A stretch of 64,000 nucleotides of DNA from Leisingera sp. SS27 (GTDB lineage Bacteria > Pseudomonadota > Alphaproteobacteria > Rhodobacterales > Rhodobacteraceae). The DNA is taken from assembly GCF_028368855.1 (NCBI RefSeq), contig NZ_JAQNCY010000002.1:1-64000 (forward strand). Reading direction: 5' to 3'. Positions 35,050 through 42,900 of this stretch are shown piece after piece. Every line of letters starts with the position of its first letter. Within the stretch, counting starts at the first letter, position 1. Position numbers and translations under genes: made by a program. Under the pieces are notes generated by a model. The model was not told the DNA's origin and ran no database searches. It saw only the letters and a list, made by a program, of their open reading frames with translations.

Positions 35050-35119
35050 CGTTTTCCGGCGCGGAAAACGGGCCGGAAATCATATGATTTCCGAGCCGGA
35101 ATTCTGGCAGAATTCCGGC
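35050..35119. repeat. Cluster of three adjacent palindromes between tamB and the polysaccharide genes
   Basis: Within 70 bases stand CGTTTTCC-ggcgc-GGAAAACG (35050-35070), the perfect 18-base palindrome GGAAATCATATGATTTCC (35075-35092) and a 12-bp inverted repeat GCCGGAATTCTG-g-CAGAATTCCGGC (35095-35119). The remaining sequence to 35189 holds further GGAATTCCGG-like and GCAAGCTGCAAGC elements but no gene. They could end tamAB transcription or bind regulators. Confidence 0.65.
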
Positions 35120-35189
35120 CTCTTGCGAACAGGACCGGAAGCCTGCAAGCTGCAAGCGGAATTCCGGGCAACCGCAGATCGGGGACGCT

Positions 35190-36227
35190 GTGGGAAAGAC
35201 ATTCACCCAGAAGCTGGCAGGCCGTGCCGGCCGTATCGCGCACCGCGCCAGATTCCGCGCCTCGTTGCGCCATCTGCACGGGCCGGCGCACCGCTCTGCC
35301 GCTCCGGATCAGGTGGTGCTGATCGCCCTGGTGCGCGACGGAGCCTATTACCTTGATGTGTTCTTTGACCACTACCGCAGGCTGGGGGTCTCTGCCTTTG
35401 TGTTCTTTGACAACGGTTCTGCCGACGGCACCATAGACCGCATCCGGCAGGAACCGGACACAGCGGTGCTGCAATCCGCCCTGCCATGGCTGCAATACGA
35501 AAACACATTCCGCGCCTATGCAGCGGACCGGTATGGCCGGGACCGCTGGTGCCTGTTTGCAGACATGGATGAACTGTTCGACTTTGAGGGCAGCGCCGCA
35601 GTGGGGCTGGGCGGGCTGACACGCTACCTGACGCAGCAAGGATTCACGGCACTGCAAGCCGAAATGCTGGAGATGTTCCCCGACGGTCCGCTGTCCGCTG
35701 CCCGCGGGCTGACTTACGCAGAAGCGGTGCAGAGCTTCCGGTTTTCTGACATCAGCACGTTACAAACGGTGGATTATGCGTCCGAAGACACGGGCTTTGC
35801 CTATTATCTTCGCCAGAACACCCTGCCGCCCGGCGGCGCGCAGATGCTGTTCGGCGGAGTGCGCGGTAAGGTCTTTGGCGAAACCTGCTGCCTCAGCAAG
35901 CACCCGCTGGTGTTCAACGGGCCGGGTGTCCAGTCAGCGGTGCATCCGCACGCCTCTGCAGGCGTGCAGTTGGCAGACATGGAAGGGCTGATCCGCCACT
36001 ACAAATTTGCCGGCGACAGCCTGGCGCGGGATCTGCAAGTCCAGGCCGAGACCGTTTCCGCGCATGGTGAAGACCGCCAGCGCAGCGGCGTGATGCAGGC
36101 GCAGCCGGACCTCAGCCTGTGGTCACCCGAGGCAATCAAGGACGCGGAAATTGCGGATCTGCAGCGCCGGGGCTTCCTGCGCGGCTCGTCTGCATACAGG
36201 GATTTTCTTGCCGGAGAGGCGGCATGA
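35190..36227 (+). CDS. Glycosyltransferase family 2-like protein
   Basis: The 345-residue protein belongs to the glycosyltransferase group with a GT-A fold seen in LPS and capsule loci (Glyco_tranf_2_4 type). Key segments: VLIALVRDGAYYLDVFFDHY, FFDNGSADGTIDRIRQ, the metal-binding WCLFADMDELFDFEG (DxD) and a distal HPHASAGVQ region. No membrane helix is visible. It starts with GTG at 35190, preceded by GGGGA. Its stop overlaps the next glycosyltransferase (ATGA). It opens the polysaccharide locus; donor and acceptor sugars are unknown. Confidence 0.82.
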   Translation: MGKTFTQKLAGRAGRIAHRARFRASLRHLHGPAHRSAAPDQVVLIALVRDGAYYLDVFFDHYRRLGVSAFVFFDNGSADGTIDRIRQEPDTAVLQSALPWLQYENTFRAYAADRYGRDRWCLFADMDELFDFEGSAAVGLGGLTRYLTQQGFTALQAEMLEMFPDGPLSAARGLTYAEAVQSFRFSDISTLQTVDYASEDTGFAYYLRQNTLPPGGAQMLFGGVRGKVFGETCCLSKHPLVFNGPGVQSAVHPHASAGVQLADMEGLIRHYKFAGDSLARDLQVQAETVSAHGEDRQRSGVMQAQPDLSLWSPEAIKDAEIADLQRRGFLRGSSAYRDFLAGEAA

Positions 36228-37174
36228 GCGCGGCTGCCATCGCCGCTGTGGTCATCGGCCGCAACGAGGGAGAACGGCTGATCCGCTGCCTGCGCTCCCT
36301 GCAAGGCCAGGTGCAGCAGCTGGTCTATGTCGACAGCGGCTCCACGGACGGGTCGGCAGCGGCGGCGCGGGAATTGGGCGCCTTGGTGGTGGATCTGGAT
36401 CTCAGCCAGCCGTTCACTGCCGCCCGCGCCCGAAACGCCGGGCTGGCGGAGCTGGAGCCCGGGATCGAATTTGTGCAATTCGTGGATGGCGATTGCGAGG
36501 TGAACCCGGACTGGATCGCCACCGCCGCCGATTTCATGCAGGCACACCCGAAGGCGGCAGTTGCCTGCGGGCGGCGGCGGGAGCGGTTTCCTGAGGTGTC
36601 CGTTTACAACCGTCTGTGCGATGCGGAATGGGACACGCCCGCTGGCGAGGCCAAGGCCTGCGGCGGCGACGCGCTGATGCGGGTGGCGGCGGTCTATACC
36701 GCGGGCGGCTACCGCGAGGGGCTGATCGCGGGTGAGGAGCCGGAATTGTGCCTGCGCCTGCGCCGGGCGGGCTGGCAGGTCTGGCGGCTGGAGGCTGAGA
36801 TGACCCTGCATGACGCGCAGATGCTGCGCTTCACCCAATGGTGGAACCGCAGCCGCCGCGCAGGCCACGCCTTTGCCGAAGGCGCCGCCTTGCACGGCAC
36901 CGGGCCGGAGCGGCACTGGGTGGCCGAGACCCGCCGCGCGCTCCTGTGGGGCGCTGCCCTGCCCGCCGGTATTGCCTCGGCAGCACTGGCACATCCCTTA
37001 CTGCTGATGATTGCGCTGATCTACCCGGCGCAGGTTTTGCGCCTGTCCCGCCGCACGGGGTTTGAACAGGCGCTGTTCACGGTGCTCGGAAAGTTCGCCG
37101 AAGCCGCAGGCGCGCTGGAATTTTACTGGCGCCGCTGGCGTGGCTCTGCGCGCGGGATACTGGAATACAAGTAA
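36224..37174 (+). CDS. Glycosyltransferase family 2 with C-terminal membrane helices
   Basis: The 316-residue GT2 protein has the classic N-terminal nucleotide-sugar site (AAVVIGRNEGERLIRCLRSL, YVDSGSTDGSAAAAREL), the DxD-type motif QFVDGDCEVNPDW and the distal EEPELCLRLRRAGWQVWRL (acid/base and acceptor region). A hydrophobic region near 245-285 (LWGAALPAGIASAALAHPLL, LLMIALIYPAQVLRL) anchors it in the membrane. Translation is coupled to the preceding gene through an ATGA overlap. A role in building the repeat unit on undecaprenyl phosphate is likely. Confidence 0.88.
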   Translation: MSAAAIAAVVIGRNEGERLIRCLRSLQGQVQQLVYVDSGSTDGSAAAARELGALVVDLDLSQPFTAARARNAGLAELEPGIEFVQFVDGDCEVNPDWIATAADFMQAHPKAAVACGRRRERFPEVSVYNRLCDAEWDTPAGEAKACGGDALMRVAAVYTAGGYREGLIAGEEPELCLRLRRAGWQVWRLEAEMTLHDAQMLRFTQWWNRSRRAGHAFAEGAALHGTGPERHWVAETRRALLWGAALPAGIASAALAHPLLLMIALIYPAQVLRLSRRTGFEQALFTVLGKFAEAAGALEFYWRRWRGSARGILEYK

Positions 37175-37182
37175 GCCGGTTT

Positions 37183-37315
37183 CATCCGGGGCTTTGCCCC
37201 TCTTGGCCTTCCGGCCAATTCACCCCAGGATATTTACAGCCAGATGAAAACCGGATCCGTTCTTCTGGCTCCAAATATCCCGGAGCGCGAGGCAGAGCCT
37301 CGCAAAATATCCAGT
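37183..37315. repeat. Pair of inverted intergenic repeats (GGATATTT...GCCAGAwGAA)
   Basis: The 155-bp gap between convergent genes holds two copies of an element in opposite orientation: CCAGGATATTTACAGCCAGA at 37225-37250 on the plus strand and CCGGGATATTTGGAGCCAGA at 37283-37259 on the minus strand. Each is preceded by a GC hairpin (GGGGCTTTGCCCC near 37187-37199; GCGAGGCTCTGCCTCGC, minus strand, near 37301-37285). A third shorter GGATATTTT copy lies at about 37313-37305. Such strings are frequent behind genes in Rhodobacterales, from my memory of that group. Confidence 0.6.
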
Positions 37316-37329
37316 TGAAATCTGTCGCG

Positions 37330-38082
37330 TCAGCGCGCCCGGATGCGCCAGGCCGCGAGGGCAAGCCCGGGCAGGATCGCCAGGCATTTGACATAGCGCG
37401 GCAGCAGCCGGCCGGGGCTGGACAGCGCTCGCCACAGCCATTCCATCGCAACTGCGCGCACCCAGGCGGGGGCACGTTTCTGGTGGCCGCCCAGAAAATC
37501 CAGCCCGGCCCCGACAGAGGCAAAACCGGCCGCAGGCGCCAGCTTGCGGCCGCGCTGGGCGAACCGCTCCTGCTTGGGGGCGCCCAGCGCCAGGAAACAC
37601 AGGCAGGGGCCTGTGGCGTCCAGCCGGTGAAGGATCTGATCTGCCTCCTGCCCTTCCGGATCAAACCGGCCGGAGGGGGCGTGGGTCCAGGCAACCTCCA
37701 GCCCAGGCACCGCATCCGTCAGCGCCTCTTCGGCATCCAGCAACGCCTCCTCCGTGCTGCCCGCCAGCACCACCGGCACCTTGGCCTCAGCGGCCAGGCG
37801 GCACAGCGGCAGCACCATGTCAGAGCCCGGCATCAGCTCCACCGGGCGGCGGGCAAGACGTGACAGCCAGACTATGGGTCGCCCGTCCGCAACCACCATG
37901 TCCTGCGCCTGATAGGCAGACAGGAACTCCGATGACGCCGCCATCTTCACCAAGTGGTCCAGATTCACTGTCGCCAGCGCAAAACCCTGTCCCGCCTTGA
38001 AACGGGCGCGGATCTCGGCTTCCAGCCCGGCGCGGGCGGCCGTGTTCACCGCAACCCGGCGGCCGTGGAATTCAAAAAACAT
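37330..38082 (-). CDS. WecG/TagA/CpsF family glycosyltransferase
   Basis: The 250-residue protein fits the GT26 family, which adds the second sugar (for example N-acetylmannosaminuronic acid in WecG, ManNAc in TagA) to a lipid-linked first sugar. Motifs: LATVNLDHLVKM, VVADGRPIVWLSRL, GSDMVLPLCRLAAE and LALGAPKQERFA, with SVGAGLDFLGGHQKRAP near the end. The ATG at 38082 follows GGGGAC. It is encoded against its neighbours but clearly part of the same locus. Just the size and motifs are clear; the sugar is not. Confidence 0.88.
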   Translation of the reverse strand: MFFEFHGRRVAVNTAARAGLEAEIRARFKAGQGFALATVNLDHLVKMAASSEFLSAYQAQDMVVADGRPIVWLSRLARRPVELMPGSDMVLPLCRLAAEAKVPVVLAGSTEEALLDAEEALTDAVPGLEVAWTHAPSGRFDPEGQEADQILHRLDATGPCLCFLALGAPKQERFAQRGRKLAPAAGFASVGAGLDFLGGHQKRAPAWVRAVAMEWLWRALSSPGRLLPRYVKCLAILPGLALAAWRIRAR

Positions 38083-38274
38083 GGGCGTCCCCGGTTCTGC
38101 TCTGCCCTGTGATACCGCCGCCGCCGCCGCCCGGCCAGTGTGAAGGGCGCGGCGCTGCTGCCAGCGTGGCAAAGCTGCACCCCGTTAACCCGTTGTTGCA
38201 AATCCGCGCGACAGCGCGGCCCGCAACAGGTAAACTTTGATGCAAATACCGGGGAACTGAGGGAGCACGGGGCT

Positions 38275-39738
38275 TTGCCCAACGCTTTGGCCTATCTGAT
38301 GCTGCTGGCCTGGCCGCTGGCCAGCCTGATCCTGTTCCGGCGCTTGCCGCTGGAGCGGGCCATCCTGTGGTGCATCATTGCCGGCTACCTGCTGCTGCCG
38401 CCGCTGGCCGAGTTCGACCTGCCGCTGGTGCCGGATATGGACAAGTTCGCCATCCCCTCGGTGATGGCCTTTGTGCTGTGCGTATTTCTGCTGCGCAAAC
38501 CGGTGCCGCTGCTGCCGCGGCACCCGGCGGTGCGGGTGCTGGTGCTGCTGTTCGTGTTCGGGGTCATTCCCACCGTGCTGACCAATGGCGAGCCGATCCT
38601 GTTCCGCAAGATCGCCAATTCCGACCCGATCATCTTTCTGACCGATCAGCTGCCCGGCCTGCGCTGGCGCGACCTGGGCTCGGTGATCATCAACCAGGTG
38701 ATTGTGCTGATCCCCTTCCTGCTGGCCCGCCGGTATCTGTCCACCCCGGAGGCCCAGCGCGATCTGCTGCTGGCGCTGATGATTGGCGGCCTCGCCTATA
38801 CAGTCCCTTCGCTGATCGAAATCCGCTTCAGTCCGCAGATCAACGTCTGGATCTACGGCTTCTTCCAGCACGACTTCAGCCAGATGATGCGCCAGGGCGG
38901 CTTCCGTCCCATCGTGTTCCTGCCGCATGCGCTGTGGCTGGCATTCTTCATGCTGTCGGCGCTGCTGGCAGCCACCGCGCTGGCCCGCCCCGCAGTTGGC
39001 GGGGACCGTATCCGGCTGGCACTGGCCGCAGGTTACCTGTTTGCGGTGCTGGTGCTGTGCAAAAGCCTCGCCTCGCTGGCCTATGCGCTGGCCTTTGTGC
39101 CGGTGGTGGCGCTGGCGCCGCTGCGCTGGCAGCTGCGTGCGGCCCTGCTGCTGGCGCTGATTGCGGTGGTCTACCCGATGCTGCGCAACACCGGGCTGGT
39201 CCCGACCGAGGAACTGGTGGCCCAGGCCGGCACCATCAGCGCCGAACGGGCGCATTCGCTGAACTACCGGTTCGAGAACGAGGCGCAGCTGCTGGCCCGC
39301 GCCGCCGAAAAACCCTGGTTCGGCTGGGGCGGATGGGGCCGCAATCTGGTGCGGCACGAAGAAACCGGGCAGATCCTGTCGATCCCGGACGGACGCTGGA
39401 TCATCGTTTTCGGCACCTTCGGCTGGCTGGGGTACATCGCCGAGATGGGGCTGCTGGCGGCACCGCTGATGCTGCTGGCCGCGGCGGCGGCGCGCGCGCC
39501 GCGGGGCAGCGTGTCGCCCTATGCCGCTCCGATCGCGCTGATCCTGGCAGCCACCATGGTGGACATGCTGCTGAATGCCACGCTCATTCCAATCACCTGG
39601 ATGTGCGCCGGATCCGTGCTGGGCTATGCCGAGAGGCTGCTCTACCCGGGCTTGTTCCAGAAGAAACCTGCGCTATTTGGCGGAGCGCAGGCGCTGATGC
39701 CTGACACCGGACGGCCTGAGCGGCGCAGCATCCTGTGA
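38275..39738 (+). CDS. O-antigen ligase/polymerase-like membrane protein (Wzy-like)
   Basis: The 487-residue product has 10-12 hydrophobic helices and a long periplasmic loop (about 335-380) with NYRFENEAQLLARAAEKPWFGWG, similar to the loop of Wzy/WaaL proteins that polymerise or ligate lipid-linked repeat units. The start is a problem: the frame is open from 38140, but the first part is basic and non-homologous; TTG at 38275 behind AGGGAG was chosen, giving LPNALAYLMLLAWPLASLIL as the first helix. The next gene is the PKS, 261 bp away on the same strand. Confidence 0.8.
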   Translation: MPNALAYLMLLAWPLASLILFRRLPLERAILWCIIAGYLLLPPLAEFDLPLVPDMDKFAIPSVMAFVLCVFLLRKPVPLLPRHPAVRVLVLLFVFGVIPTVLTNGEPILFRKIANSDPIIFLTDQLPGLRWRDLGSVIINQVIVLIPFLLARRYLSTPEAQRDLLLALMIGGLAYTVPSLIEIRFSPQINVWIYGFFQHDFSQMMRQGGFRPIVFLPHALWLAFFMLSALLAATALARPAVGGDRIRLALAAGYLFAVLVLCKSLASLAYALAFVPVVALAPLRWQLRAALLLALIAVVYPMLRNTGLVPTEELVAQAGTISAERAHSLNYRFENEAQLLARAAEKPWFGWGGWGRNLVRHEETGQILSIPDGRWIIVFGTFGWLGYIAEMGLLAAPLMLLAAAAARAPRGSVSPYAAPIALILAATMVDMLLNATLIPITWMCAGSVLGYAERLLYPGLFQKKPALFGGAQALMPDTGRPERRSIL

Positions 39739-39877
39739 TGCCGCAATGTTTCCGTTTTTCCGGCCGAAATTGACACAATGCGTCCACAGGACAGCCGCAT
39801 GGATTGACGAAAGTAAATTTGAGTTCACCCGGCCCCGCGGAACAGATGGGGATCCAAGCCGCAAGGCCGGGCCAGCA

Positions 39878-39895
39878 GCCGGGGAGAACCCCGGC
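39878..39895 (+). other. Hairpin upstream of the PKS operon
   Basis: GCCGGGG-agaa-CCCCGGC is a 7-bp stem with a tetraloop, followed by ACCCGAAAATAAA. It may be a weak terminator of the Wzy-like gene or part of the PKS leader. Confidence 0.4.
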
Positions 39896-39930
39896 ACCCG
39901 AAAATAAACCCGTCCGGCGGGCCCTGCCAT

Positions 39931-39975
39931 CTTCGCAAAGCGGATTGGCTGCGGCGTGCCGGGTTGTTTGCGAAG
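39931..39975 (+). promoter_or_regulatory. Inverted repeat just upstream of the PKS start
   Basis: CTTCGCAAA (39931-39939) and TTTGCGAAG (39967-39975) are perfect 9-bp arms separated by 27 bases, ending 24 bases before the ATG. The left arm with its next bases, TTCGCAAAGCG, is identical to 11 bases of the palindrome at 25779-25793. A dimeric regulator site or an RNA stem in the leader are both possible. Confidence 0.4.
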
Positions 39976-39999
39976 GGCTAGTGGGGTCAGGTATTGACG

Positions 40000-42900
40000 A
40001 TGCAGGATGGGACATCCGCAGCGGGGGGCGCTGCAAAACAGACAAGGCCCGGTGACATTGCCATTGTCGGGCTGTCGGTAACAGTGCCGGGCGCTGGGTC
40101 TGCCGAAGCGTTCTGGCAGAACCTGCGCGCAGGCATTGAATCGATTGAGGTGCTGGACCGCGAAACGCTGCTGGAAAACGGCGAGCGTGCATCGGTCATG
40201 GCCGACCCGAACTATGTGCCCGCCTCGGCCCGGCTGCAGGAATTTGACGAGTTTGACGCCGAATTCTTCGGCTTCAGCCCCAAGGAAGCCGCGATCCTGG
40301 ACCCGCAGCACCGCAAGTTCCTGGAGGTGGCCTGGGGGGCGATGGAAAACGCAGGCCATCCGCCCGAAAGCATCAATGGCCCCATCGGTGTTTACGCGGG
40401 CTGCGGCATGGGCAGCTATTTCTACTTCAATATCTGCTCCAACCCGGGCCTGGTCGATGACGTGGGCATGTTCCTGCTGCGCCACACCGGCAACGACAAG
40501 GATTTCCTGTCGACCCGCGTGAGCCATGTCTTTGACCTGCATGGCCCTTCGGTCAACGTGCAGACCGCCTGCTCCACATCGCTGGTGGCGGTGCATTACG
40601 CCTGTAAAGCCCTGCGCGAAGGCGAGTGCGATATGGCGCTGGCGGGAGGTGTTACCATCGAACTGCCGCAGGGCCGCGGCTATCTTTACAAGGAAAACGA
40701 GATCCTTAGTCCGGATGGCCACTGCCACGCGTTCGACCACCGGGCGCAAGGCACGGTCTTCGGCTCCGGTGCCGGCGCTGTGGCGCTCCGGCGGCTGGAG
40801 GATGCGATTGCCGATGGCGACCACATCTGGGCGGTCATCAAGGGTTCGGCCATCAACAACGACGGCGCGGACAAGGCCGGCTATCTGGCCCCCTCGGTGG
40901 GCGGCCAGTCGGCAGCGGTGCAAATGGCGCTGGACGCAGCCGGCACCCCGGCGGAGACCATCGACTATGTGGAATGCCACGGCACCGGCACCTATCTGGG
41001 CGACCCGATTGAGGTTTCGGCCCTGACCGACGCCTACCGCGCCACCACCAGTGACACGGGCTATTGCCGCATCGGCTCCGTCAAGACCAACATCGGCCAT
41101 CTGGACACCGCGGCGGGCGTTGCCAGCCTCACCAAGACCGCGCTGGCGCTGCATCACAAGGAAATTCCGCCTTCGCTGGGGTACGAGGCGCCGAACCCGG
41201 CGATTGATTTTGAGACCTCGCCGTTCCGCGTGAACGCCGCCCTCACCCCGTGGACACCGCACAAGGGGCCGCGGCGCGCCGGCATCAACTCGCTGGGGGT
41301 GGGCGGCACCAATGCACATGTGATCCTGGAGGAAGCCCCGGAACGCGCAGCCTCGGAAGAAAGCGACTTTCCATTCCAGATCCTTTGTGTTTCCGGACAG
41401 TCCAAGGCGGCGCTGGACGCCAACACTCAAGGATTGGCGGACTATTTGAAATCCAATCCCGCGGCCGATCTGGCCGATGTGGCCTATACCCTCAAGGAGG
41501 GCCGCCGCGGCTTTGCCAAGCGGCGGGTTCTGGTGGCGGAAACCGCTGCCGAAGCCATTGAGCTGATTGAGGAAAACGATCCCCGCAAGGTCTTCACCCA
41601 TGACCGGCTGGGCAACGCGCCCGAGGTGGTGTTCATGTTCCCCGGCGGCGGTGCGCAATATGCGGGCATGGCGCGGGATCTATACGAGACCGAACCGGTC
41701 TTTGCCGAGTGGATGGACCGCGGGCTGGACCATCTGCAGCAGAGCCTCGACTACGATATCCGCGCCATCTGGCTGCCTGAAGAAGGCGAGGAGGATGCGG
41801 CCAACGCCAAGCTGCAGCAGCCCTCGGTGCAGCTGCCGCTGATCATGATCGTCGAATACGCGCTGGCGCAGCTGTGGATCAGCTGGGGCGTGAAGCCCGC
41901 CGCGCTGGTCGGCCACTCAATGGGCGAGAACACCGCCGCCTGCCTGGCCGGCGTAATGTCCTTTGAGGACTGCATTGATCTAGTCCTCTTGCGCGGGCGG
42001 CTGTTTGACACCGTGCCCGCAGGCGGCATGCTGTCGATTGCCCTGCCCCTGGCCGAGGTTGAGGCCATCATCGGCTATGATCTGGATATCGCCAGCGTGA
42101 ATGCGCCCTCGCTCACCGCCGTCTCCGGCCCGCAGGAGGCGCTGGACAGGCTGTCGGCAGAGCTGACCGTCCGCGAGGCCGAACACCAGCGCATCCCCAT
42201 CGACATCGCCGCCCACTCGCGGATGCTGGACGGCATCCTGCAGGACTATGGCGATTTCATCCGCAATCTGACCCTGTCGGCGCCCGGCCTGCCGGTTATT
42301 TCGAACCGCATCGGGACCGCCCTGACCGCTGAACAGGCCACCAGCGCGGACTACTGGACCGGCCAGCTGCGCAACACCGTGCGCTATGCCGACTGCATCG
42401 AGACCCTTGCCAAGACCCCGGACCGGGTGTTCCTGGAGGTCGGCCCCGGCAAGGCCCTCAGCGCCTTGGCGCAGATGTCGCCTGCGGTGAAGCAGGGACA
42501 GGTGCTCAGCTCCTTGCGCCACCCCGATCAGGACGTGATGGACGACAGCTATTTCTTTGGCGTCATCGGCCGGCTCTGGGCCTGCGGGGTGGAGGCCGAC
42601 TGGCCGCAGATCTGGGGCGAGGCGCGCCGCAACCGCCTGCCTTTGCCGGGCTATGCCTTCCAGCGCAGCCGCTATTTCATCGAGCCCGGCAAACCAGCCG
42701 CTGAGAGCGAGGGCGACGCCCCGTCCCGTCACGATGATCCGGGCAAATGGGGCTACCGCCCGGCCTGGCGTCCGCGGCTGGCCGATTGCGCGCTGGATGC
42801 GGGGCAAGAGCTGGCGCAGGAACCGCACAACTGGCTCATTTTCGAGGATGAGGCGGGCCACGCCGCCCGCATTGCCGAAAGGCTGGAGGCTGCAAACCAC

